This document shows positions 57,826-64,000 of a stretch of DNA of 64,000 bases, piece after piece. Origin of the DNA: Pseudomonadales bacterium. GTDB lineage: Bacteria; Pseudomonadota; Gammaproteobacteria; Pseudomonadales; Azotimanducaceae. Each line of letters begins with the position of its first letter. The first letter of the stretch is position 1. The notes under the pieces were generated by a model. The model had not been told where the DNA came from. It saw nothing but the letters and a program-made list of their open reading frames with translations, and made no database searches. The stretch covers positions 1 through 64,000 of the forward strand of contig JADHNJ010000003.1 in the NCBI GenBank assembly GCA_016779565.1, given 5' to 3'. Position numbers and translations under genes: made by a program.

Positions 57826-58023
57826 GTGAGCCAAATCGAACTCGAATCAAAATTGGATATGCTCACGGAGCTGTGTGAGGCCCTCATCGCCGAACGCCAA
57901 CAACTGGCTACCGAAAATCAAAAACTCCATCAGGAAAGAGCGCAGCTTTTAGCGCGCAATGTTGCCGTCAAAAGTAAAGTCGAAGCTATGATTCTGCGGC
58001 TTAAGTCTTTGGAGCAAGAATAG
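57826..58023 (+). CDS. TIGR02449-type small coiled-coil protein, ZapB-like
   Basis: A 65-aa protein predicted to be one long coiled coil (heptads over about 3-60, rich in Glu, Gln and Leu). Genes of this type sit directly before zapA in many gammaproteobacteria and are thought to act in Z-ring assembly like ZapB. The role here is by context. The start is GTG with an AAGGA site 7 nt upstream. It ends one base before the zapA start. Confidence 0.82.
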   Translation: MSQIELESKLDMLTELCEALIAERQQLATENQKLHQERAQLLARNVAVKSKVEAMILRLKSLEQE

Positions 58024-58024
58024 T

Positions 58025-58345
58025 ATGGCTACAACCGAAACCATCACTGTCTCTATTTTTGACAAGGATTATCAGGTCAGCTGCCCTCCTCAAGAGGTTC
58101 AAGCCCTCCGGGACTCCGCCTTTTTTTTGGATCAAAAAATGCGAGAAATTAAACAGTCCGGCAGCGTCCTCGGACTTGATCGGCTGGCTGTCATGGCGGC
58201 ACTAAATATCTCTAATGAGCTCTTGTCTTCCAATTTGGCGCAGCAAGAAACGGCCTCCTCCCTGGCCGCTCACGCGACTGAGCTCGAGCGAAGCCGCGAT
58301 AAAATTGACCATCTCATCGCATCCCTACAATCTGCTAAGTCCTAG
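58025..58345 (+). CDS. zapA: Cell division protein ZapA
   Basis: A 106-aa protein that bundles FtsZ filaments. The N-terminal globular domain has VSIFDKDYQVSCPP and LDQKMREIKQSG. DRLAVMAALNISNELL begins the C-terminal coiled coil used in tetramer formation. It follows the ZapB-like gene by one base and precedes 6S RNA, the conserved zapA-ssrS-fau order. Confidence 0.95.
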   Translation: MATTETITVSIFDKDYQVSCPPQEVQALRDSAFFLDQKMREIKQSGSVLGLDRLAVMAALNISNELLSSNLAQQETASSLAAHATELERSRDKIDHLIASLQSAKS

Positions 58346-58379
58346 ATAGAAATTCTTACGAGCCCTTGTCGCCGCCTGC

Positions 58380-58385
58380 TATACT
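58380..58385 (+). promoter_or_regulatory. Candidate -10 of the 6S RNA gene
   Basis: TATACT lies 7-12 nt before the 5' end of the predicted 6S RNA closing stem. No convincing -35 hexamer is seen at the proper distance. Confidence 0.5.
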
Positions 58386-58391
58386 CTCTGA

Positions 58392-58570
58392 CGACGCCCT
58401 GGGTTGTTTGCCAGTCGATATGTCCTCGACCCTTTATGCGACCGTTAGGGGGTCTTTTTTCGATACCTGTGCGCACATCCCTTCTGGGGGGAGCCTTCGG
58501 GTCGATAGAGACCACCGCCTTGAACCGCAGGGTTCAAGGGCCTTTCAGACAGCGGCAATTTGGGGTGTCG
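58392..58570 (+). ncRNA. ssrS: 6S RNA
   Basis: A region of about 180 nt that mimics an open promoter and sequesters sigma70 RNA polymerase in stationary phase. The ends form a long closing stem (58393-58406 with 58556-58569, 14 consecutive pairs including G-U). The conserved 3' hairpin is a 9-bp stem, CCTTGAACC (58518-58526) with GGTTCAAGG (58531-58539). The 5' strand contains TGTTTGCCAGTCGATATGTCC, similar to pseudomonad 6S. Its position between zapA and the 5-formyl-THF cyclo-ligase gene is the conserved one. Confidence 0.9.
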
Positions 58571-58661
58571 CTTTGTTTATCTTTCAAATCACGTTGTTTG
58601 CTTTATCGCAAATACGCTGTCGTCCATTTTTTTGATTGCTGCCTAGTGATACCAACGCTCC

Positions 58662-59282
58662 ATGCTTAAAACTTTACGACAACAAATGAGAGCCAAACGC
58701 CGAAGCTTGACGAACCAAGATCAACGTCTAGCTGCACTGGGCCTTGCAGCAATCGCCGCACAAACTTCTGGCTTCGCCACTTTTCAAACAATAGCGGCGT
58801 ATTGGCCTAGCGACGGCGAACTCTCACCGCTATCGCTTATTAGTCAATGTCTTAGAGCGGGCCTGCGGTGCACCTTACCTATCGTCAATCAAGACAAACG
58901 TTTAAGTTTTTCGGCGATGACCCCAACATCACGATTGCGACCGAATCGGTTCGGCATACCCGAGCCCAGCGGTTTAAAGCAAGATAGCGTGCCGCTTGAA
59001 GATCATGATCTTATTTTACTTCCTATGGTCGCTTTCGACCCTGCGGGGTACCGTTTAGGGATGGGCGGTGGCTATTACGACCGAACGCTAGCTTTGCTTG
59101 ATACACCCCATCGGCCGACTTTTTGGGGTCTTGCCCACGATTTTCAGGCGGTTTCCCTCGATCCAAAACCTTGGGATATTCCCCTCGACGGTTTCCTCAC
59201 GCCGACGGGATTTCTGCCTGTGCTAGAAAGCTCGGGGCCAGCCGCGTCCGATCATCGCCATCCTGATCAGACCGCCATCTAA
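58662..59282 (+). CDS. fau: 5-formyltetrahydrofolate cyclo-ligase
   Basis: A 206-aa ATP-dependent enzyme that turns 5-formyl-THF into 5,10-methenyl-THF. N-terminal LRQQMRAKRRSL is the basic ATP-binding segment. YWPSDGELSPL and the C-terminal PMVAFDPAGYRLGMGGGYYDR are diagnostic. It is probably read through from 6S RNA, as in E. coli, where it is linked to persister formation. def follows 26 nt later. Confidence 0.94.
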   Translation: MLKTLRQQMRAKRRSLTNQDQRLAALGLAAIAAQTSGFATFQTIAAYWPSDGELSPLSLISQCLRAGLRCTLPIVNQDKRLSFSAMTPTSRLRPNRFGIPEPSGLKQDSVPLEDHDLILLPMVAFDPAGYRLGMGGGYYDRTLALLDTPHRPTFWGLAHDFQAVSLDPKPWDIPLDGFLTPTGFLPVLESSGPAASDHRHPDQTAI

Positions 59283-59308
59283 CCCGCTTATGAACAAGGA
59301 GTGCGCTT

Positions 59309-59845
59309 ATGGCCATACGTCCAATACTTCGGATGGGCAACCCAACCCTTAGAACCCCCGCTGCGCCTTACCCTACCGATGAAATTGCAGGCGAAGGGTT
59401 CAGGTCCTTGATTGAAGATATGCGCGACTCCCTTGCTGCGGCTGGGGGTATTGGGCTTGCAGCACCTCAAATCGGCGTGCTCTCCCAAGTGGTGATTATA
59501 GAAATTCCTGCTGGTCCATCACGCTATGGCGCGCTCAGCGCATTAGGGTTTACGGTAATGGTAAATCCGCGGGTGACACCGCTCACTGAGGCGACACAAG
59601 GCTATTGGGAAGGTTGCCTATCAGTGCCCGGGTTAAGAGGCTTCGTGGAACGGCCTGAGCGAGTGCAAGTTGATTATATTTCAGACCAAGGTAAGGCCCT
59701 GAGTACGACCTTCGAGGGGTTTCCAGCTACCGTGGTGCAGCACGAGCTAGATCATCTTCAGGGGCAACTGTACATCGATCTGATTTCGGATCGCTCAAAA
59801 CTCTCCTTCGAGGCCGAGTTTGAGCAATTTCATCAACCCGCCTGA
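59309..59845 (+). CDS. def: Peptide deformylase
   Basis: A 178-aa metalloenzyme that removes the N-formyl group from new proteins. Motif 1 is GLAAPQIG at 49-56, motif 2 is EGCLSVPG with metal ligand C103, and motif 3 is HELDH with H145, E146 and H149. It starts behind a strong AAGGAG site. No fmt gene is adjacent, so this may be a second or a relocated deformylase gene. It is co-directional with fau. Confidence 0.94.
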   Translation: MAIRPILRMGNPTLRTPAAPYPTDEIAGEGFRSLIEDMRDSLAAAGGIGLAAPQIGVLSQVVIIEIPAGPSRYGALSALGFTVMVNPRVTPLTEATQGYWEGCLSVPGLRGFVERPERVQVDYISDQGKALSTTFEGFPATVVQHELDHLQGQLYIDLISDRSKLSFEAEFEQFHQPA

Positions 59846-60080
59846 ACCAAGTACTGACCCCAACCCCTGGTGCTAGGCGGTTTTAGCGCTGCTTTTAAGC
59901 AGCGCGTTAGGCGATATCCTCTTAGGTGATTCCTTCATGGCCATCTGCTTCATCACGTATTCGAAGTCCTGTAGTTATCTATCCATAATCACGGTGAAAT
60001 CTCGTGTCGGAACTTCTATCGTCCAAGAACATCGGCTACCCTTGAGCAACCAACGCATAGTGACCCATCAAGGCCATTAG
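59846..60080. other. Intergenic gap between def and rpiA
   Basis: The 235-nt gap contains a strong palindrome at 59886-59905: 9-nt arms GCGCTGCTT and AAGCAGCGC around TT. There is no T run after it, so termination after def is possible but not clear. A CATAAT near 59995 could be an rpiA -10 with a poor -35. No gene was seen. Confidence 0.45.
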
Positions 60081-60761
60081 ATGAATCAGGACCAAACCAA
60101 ACAGTTGTTAGGACAAGCCGCTGCCAAAGCGATATTGCCCTTGATGGACCCAGAGACTTTTATTGGTGTCGGTACAGGCTCAACCGCGAATTACTTCATT
60201 GACGCGCTCGCAGACGTCCGGCATCTCTTTGCTGGCGCAGTTGCAAGCTCAGTTGCATCCGCTGACCGTCTCAAGGCGCACAATATCCTCGTGATCTCAC
60301 TCAACGAGTCGGGTCCATTGTCGGTTTATGTTGATGGCGCTGACGAAATCGCACCCGATTTCAGCATGATTAAAGGCGGCGGGGGTGCGCTCACTCGAGA
60401 AAAGATTGTTGCCGCTGCGGCTGAGCATTTTATCTGTATCGCTGATCAAACGAAATGGGTGAGCCGCCTCGGAAGATTTCCGCTGCCCATCGAAGTGATT
60501 CCAATGGCGCGCTCAAGCATTGCTCGCAAACTGGTTGGCTTTGGGGGCACACCAGTGCTACGGGAAAATTTTATTACGGATAACGGCAACGAAATTCTCG
60601 ACGTGCACGATCTCACCATTGACGAACCGGTAAAGTTTGAGTCCATGCTCAATGATATCCCAGGGGTAGTTACCAATGGTTTGTTTGCGCTCAGACCCGC
60701 TGACCAGCTCATCATGGACGATGCAGGCGATATCCATCACTACCAGCCCGGCCAACGTTAA
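60081..60761 (+). CDS. rpiA: Ribose-5-phosphate isomerase A
   Basis: A 226-aa pentose-phosphate enzyme interconverting ribulose-5-P and ribose-5-P. The phosphate loop is [12 protein letters not shown]. The catalytic region has [10 protein letters not shown] and [11 protein letters not shown], followed by [13 protein letters not shown]. The start has an AAGG site. Its stop abuts the convergent dehydrogenase stop with no base between. Confidence 0.97.
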   Translation: MNQDQTKQLLGQAAAKAILPLMDPETFIGVGTGSTANYFIDALADVRHLFAGAVASSVASADRLKAHNILVISLNESGPLSVYVDGADEIAPDFSMIKGGGGALTREKIVAAAAEHFICIADQTKWVSRLGRFPLPIEVIPMARSSIARKLVGFGGTPVLRENFITDNGNEILDVHDLTIDEPVKFESMLNDIPGVVTNGLFALRPADQLIMDDAGDIHHYQPGQR

Positions 60762-62162
60762 TTACAAAATCTTCCCAGGATTCATAATATTCAAAGGATC
60801 AAACACCCCTTTGATCGCCTTCATGGCTTGAATCTCTTCGGGGGCCCGAGAGTGCGAAAGATAATCTCTCTTTAACAACCCAACACCATGCTCGGCCGAG
60901 ACACTACCCCCAAAACGCTCAACCACTTGCATGATCCGCGCGCCCAGAGGCAAGCAAGCGGCTTCAAATTCTGAGATAGACCAATCTTCTGGCCGAAGAA
61001 TGTTTAAATGGACGTTGCCATCTCCGATGTGGCCAAACCAGATCACCTCAAAAGGCAAGTCAACCCTCTTTATGACGTCGGATACCGCGTTTAAAAAATC
61101 GGGCGCTTGGCTAACGCGGACCGAGAGGTCATGCTTATAGGGGGTTTTGGGCGTAATCGCTTCTGAGATCCCTTCACGATAGGTCCAAAGCCGCGCATTG
61201 TCAGAGAAACTCTGCGCGATCACGCCGTCAGAGACGGCGCCTGCTTCCGCAAGCTCAAGATAAACTGCCTCGGCCTGCTTCAGGCCCTCGGCGTCGCCCT
61301 TTATTTGCTCGTACTCACACAGCACGTAATAGGGCGCCTCGGATAAAGGCTTTGCAAGCCGTCGATGATTTGACACTTCGACCAACGCCTTATGAGAGAA
61401 AAACTCAAAAGCCGTGAGAGCAAGCTGGGCCTGGCAGACAGCGAGCACGGATAGCGCCGTTGCCATATCCGGTATCGCCAGCAACATGACCCGTAGCGGC
61501 GCCGGCGCGTCAGTGACTTTCATCCACGCGCCAGTAATAAGGCCTAAAATCCCTTCTGATCCGATAAATAAATGCCGCAAGTCCAGACCAGTCGCGTTTT
61601 TCGTAAGCCCTTTGTTCAGCGATAGTGTCTCGCCCGCCCCAGTGACGACCTCTAACCCGCTTACCCAATCTCGGGTCAGTCCGTAACGCAGCACCTTGAT
61701 GCCGCCGGCGTTGGTCGCGATATTGCCGCCTATTTGACTAGCGCCTGCAGACGCAAAATCAACCGGATAATACAGCGACTGAGTTGCCGCAAACTGCTGC
61801 AGCTGCTGGGTAATAACCCCCGGTTCCACCTTAACTTGGCGAGTTTTCGCGTCAAAATCTAGGATTCGATTCAACCGCTCAAAGGATACAACCACCTCAC
61901 CGCTGGCCGCCGTAGCGCCACCGGATAACCCGGTTCTACCACCCGAAGGGACCAGTGCAATCCGTTCTGCTCGAGCAAATTCAACGAGTAACTCTACCTC
62001 TGCCAAACTTGTAGGAAATACGATGGCCGAGGGATTCGGCGGAATAAAACGCGACCAATCTTGGCCGTAAAACACAAAGTCAGCCTCAGCAAAAGAAACC
62101 TGATCAGATTCAAAGACCCGTTCGAGCCGCTGCCTTTGCGCATCGGCTAACACCTGGATCAC
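60762..62162 (-). CDS. FAD-linked D-2-hydroxyacid dehydrogenase (GlcD/D2HGDH type)
   Basis: A 466-aa flavoprotein. The FAD_binding_4 domain (about 38-215) includes [12 protein letters not shown], and the FAD_oxidase_C domain (about 215-466) includes [11 protein letters not shown] and [13 protein letters not shown]. Family members oxidise D-lactate, glycolate or D-2-hydroxyglutarate and pass electrons to the quinone pool or ETF. In pseudomonads a D-2-hydroxyglutarate dehydrogenase of this type lies near serA and rpiA, so that activity is the leading guess. It starts with GTG 62162, overlapping the fba stop (GTGA). Confidence 0.85.
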   Translation of the reverse strand: MIQVLADAQRQRLERVFESDQVSFAEADFVFYGQDWSRFIPPNPSAIVFPTSLAEVELLVEFARAERIALVPSGGRTGLSGGATAASGEVVVSFERLNRILDFDAKTRQVKVEPGVITQQLQQFAATQSLYYPVDFASAGASQIGGNIATNAGGIKVLRYGLTRDWVSGLEVVTGAGETLSLNKGLTKNATGLDLRHLFIGSEGILGLITGAWMKVTDAPAPLRVMLLAIPDMATALSVLAVCQAQLALTAFEFFSHKALVEVSNHRRLAKPLSEAPYYVLCEYEQIKGDAEGLKQAEAVYLELAEAGAVSDGVIAQSFSDNARLWTYREGISEAITPKTPYKHDLSVRVSQAPDFLNAVSDVIKRVDLPFEVIWFGHIGDGNVHLNILRPEDWSISEFEAACLPLGARIMQVVERFGGSVSAEHGVGLLKRDYLSHSRAPEEIQAMKAIKGVFDPLNIMNPGKIL

Positions 62163-63205
62163 AGCCCTTGTTGATAACGGTCGGCCATCGCTTCTAAAGA
62201 CATCGGCTGAATTTTGCTGGCTTGCCCGGCGGTCCCAAAGGCCTCGTAACGCTCAACAACGATGGATTTCATCGCTTGCAACGAGGCGGCTAAATACTTT
62301 CGTGGGTCAAATTCCGCGGGATGCTCTGACAAAAACTGCCGGATTGCGCCGGTAGACGCGAGTCTAAGGTCGGTATCGATATTCACCTTGCGGACACCAT
62401 GACGAATACCTTCTTGAATCTCAGCCAAAGGCACGCCATAAGTTTCGGCAATTTCGCCGCCATGGGCGTTAATCAATGCCAACCAATCTTGAGGCACGCT
62501 TGAGGATCCATGCATCACCAAATGGGTATTTGGCAATTTTTGGTGGATTGCTTTGATCCGTTCAATGGCGAGAATATCGCCCGTCGGAGGCCGAGAAAAT
62601 TTATAGGCGCCATGGCTCGTCCCAATGGCAATGGCAAGGGCATCGCAACCGGTTTGGGCTACAAAGTCCGCGGCTTCTTCAGGGTCAGTCAAGAGCTGAT
62701 CCATCGACAAGGTGCCACTCGCACCCACACCGTCTTCCTCGCCGGCTTCCCCGGTCTCAAGCGATCCCAAACATCCAAGCTCGCCCTCTACTGTGACACC
62801 ACAAGCATGTGCCATCGCCACGGTTTGCTTGGTCACCGCGATGTTGTATTCATAACTCGCAGGCGTTTTTTGATCTTCTAGCAAAGAGCCATCCATCATC
62901 ACTGAAGAAAAGCCCAGTTGAATCGATCGCTGGCAGGCCGCTGGAGAAGCCCCATGATCCTGATGCATCACTACCGGAATATGCGGGAACTCTTCTATCG
63001 CCGCGAGAATCAAATGCCGCAAAAAATTGCTACCAGCATATTTCCGAGCCCCAGCGGAGGCTTGCACGATAACCGGGCTGTTGGTTTCGTTAGCGCCCTC
63101 CATGATCGCTCGCATTTGCTCTAGATTATTCACATTGAAGGCCGGCACACCGTAGCCCTCTTCCGCCGCGTGATCCAACAATTGCCGCATACTCACTAAT
63201 GCCAT
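62159..63205 (-). CDS. fba: Class II fructose-bisphosphate aldolase
   Basis: A 348-aa zinc-dependent aldolase of glycolysis and gluconeogenesis. The N-terminal [14 protein letters not shown], the zinc/active-site region [32 protein letters not shown] and NIDTDLRLA are present. The sequence is of the Calvin-type subtype common in proteobacteria. The start has an AGGAG site. It lies 23 nt after pgk and overlaps the dehydrogenase start. Confidence 0.96.
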   Translation of the reverse strand: MALVSMRQLLDHAAEEGYGVPAFNVNNLEQMRAIMEGANETNSPVIVQASAGARKYAGSNFLRHLILAAIEEFPHIPVVMHQDHGASPAACQRSIQLGFSSVMMDGSLLEDQKTPASYEYNIAVTKQTVAMAHACGVTVEGELGCLGSLETGEAGEEDGVGASGTLSMDQLLTDPEEAADFVAQTGCDALAIAIGTSHGAYKFSRPPTGDILAIERIKAIHQKLPNTHLVMHGSSSVPQDWLALINAHGGEIAETYGVPLAEIQEGIRHGVRKVNIDTDLRLASTGAIRQFLSEHPAEFDPRKYLAASLQAMKSIVVERYEAFGTAGQASKIQPMSLEAMADRYQQGL

Positions 63206-63228
63206 GATGCTCTCCTGTTCTTACCGAT

Positions 63229-64000
63229 TTAAGTGGCGCCATCGCGCAAGGCGCGCGTTTGTAAGGCGGCGATCGCGGGCAATGTTTTTCCTTCTATGAA
63301 CTCTAAAAAGGCGCCCCCGCCCGTCGAGATGTAGCTGATATCTCCAACAGCGCCAAAAGTGTCAATTGCCGACAAGGTGTCGCCGCCTCCAGCCAGCGAA
63401 AATCCGGAACTGGCCGCGATCGCCTCAGTTAATGCTCGAGTGCCGCCTGCAAAGCTAGGAAACTCAAAAACCCCGACGGGGCCATTCCAGATAATTGTCC
63501 TGGCGGCACCAATGAGCGCCGTAATTCCAGCCATGGTTTCCGGGCCCAGATCAAGAATTTGTTCATCCACGTTGACCGCGGCAACCGGTTTAATCACAGC
63601 CTCAGCATCAGCCGAAAAGCGGTCGGCGACGACCACATCAATAATCGCCGGCATCTTTACCTTAGCCGCAATACGCTTGGCTGAAGCCATCAAATCAGGC
63701 TCATACAAGGATTGACCCACAGGCGCGCCCTCCGCCGCGATAAAGGTATTTGCAATGCCACCCCCGACGATAAGACTATCTACTTTGCTACTAAGCGCCT
63801 CGAGAACTTCGAGCTTGGTAGAGACCTTACTACCGCCGACAATTGCGACCACCGGGGCCTCAGGGGCCTCGAGGGCTTGGGACAAAGCCTCAAGCTCCGC
63901 TGCGAGCAGCGGTCCTGCACACACCGATTTGGCAAACGCTGCAACACCCACCGTTGAGGCATGCGCACGATGAGCAGTGCCAAATGCATCCATGACAAAG
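63229..64000 (-). CDS. pgk: Phosphoglycerate kinase, 5' part beyond the window
   Basis: About 257 residues of the C-terminal part of Pgk. The frame runs open to the right edge, so the N-terminal third (roughly 130 residues) lies outside. [38 protein letters not shown] and the C-terminal [14 protein letters not shown] nucleotide-binding segment are diagnostic. [12 protein letters not shown] near the edge is internal, not a start. It is followed by fba, a common glycolytic pair. Confidence 0.95.
   Translation of the reverse strand, partial: FVMDAFGTAHRAHASTVGVAAFAKSVCAGPLLAAELEALSQALEAPEAPVVAIVGGSKVSTKLEVLEALSSKVDSLIVGGGIANTFIAAEGAPVGQSLYEPDLMASAKRIAAKVKMPAIIDVVVADRFSADAEAVIKPVAAVNVDEQILDLGPETMAGITALIGAARTIIWNGPVGVFEFPSFAGGTRALTEAIAASSGFSLAGGGDTLSAIDTFGAVGDISYISTGGGAFLEFIEGKTLPAIAALQTRALRDGAT

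Noticed and set aside
58366..58635. 89-codon open frame over the 6S RNA region
   Set aside because: It coincides with the 6S RNA structure, has no ribosome binding site and no family similarity.
59886..59905. Palindrome GCGCTGCTT/AAGCAGCGC as an intrinsic terminator
   Set aside because: No T run follows on either strand. It is recorded only as a structure in the gap description.

Overview
The window looks like chromosomal core DNA of a free-living gammaproteobacterium. Gene order follows two well-known blocks of that class. The first is rpsF-rpsR-rplI-dnaB-alr, rnr-rlmB, tRNA-Leu, purA-hisZ-DUF2065, hflC-hflK-hflX-hfq-miaA-mutL-amiC-tsaE-nnr, queG, orn, psd, efp, serB, parC-parE, yqiB, waaA. 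The second is gcvT/H/P, a Ubi hydroxylase, UPF0149, zapA, 6S RNA, 5-formyl-THF cyclo-ligase, rpiA. tRNA-Leu lying between rnr and purA, followed by hisZ and a DUF2065 gene, is closer to the pseudomonad arrangement than to E. coli. Species cannot be named from this sequence. No prophage, insertion sequence, CRISPR array, rRNA or obvious island is visible.

Layout. 0.2-5.6 kb: ettA, then radA, alr and dnaB on the minus strand. 5.7-8 kb: the S6/S18/L9 operon with a probable S6:S18-binding leader. 8-11 kb: rlmB and rnr, then tRNA-Leu(CAG). 11-25 kb: an Ldh2-family dehydrogenase, purA, hisZ, the HflKC complex and a tightly coupled RNA-modification, mismatch-repair and cell-wall operon. 25-31 kb: queG, orn, psd, epmA-efp, serB and an AhpA-like membrane protein. 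31-36 kb: topoisomerase IV and YqiB. 36-39 kb: Kdo transferase, arsenate reductase and a lipid A acyltransferase. 39-41.5 kb: an orphan GspE/PilB-type ATPase preceded by a 19-codon overlapping ORF and the largest non-coding stretch, which holds a heptamer repeat. 41.5-51 kb: argA, hemE, a class III cyclase, fabV-lgt, a TANGO2/NRDE protein, ptsP-rppH and a HAD phosphatase. 51-58 kb: a glycine cleavage system with split P-protein, a single Ubi hydroxylase and UPF0149. 58-64 kb: a ZapB-like protein, zapA, 6S RNA, fau, def, rpiA, an FAD dehydrogenase, fba and pgk (cut by the window edge).

The genome looks compact. Most operon neighbours overlap by 1-11 nt, and all nine convergent CDS pairs overlap or lie at most 22 nt apart. 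Several genes usual in these blocks in relatives are missing from their places: rsgA between orn and psd, pepP and ubiH between ygfB and gcvT, and epmB next to efp.

I do not see a multi-gene system that is clearly new. The items most worth a second look are the 19-aa ORF overlapping the orphan secretion-type ATPase together with its heptamer array, the cyclase with a replaced transition-state Asn, the predicted S6:S18 leader and the systematic tail-to-tail gene packing.
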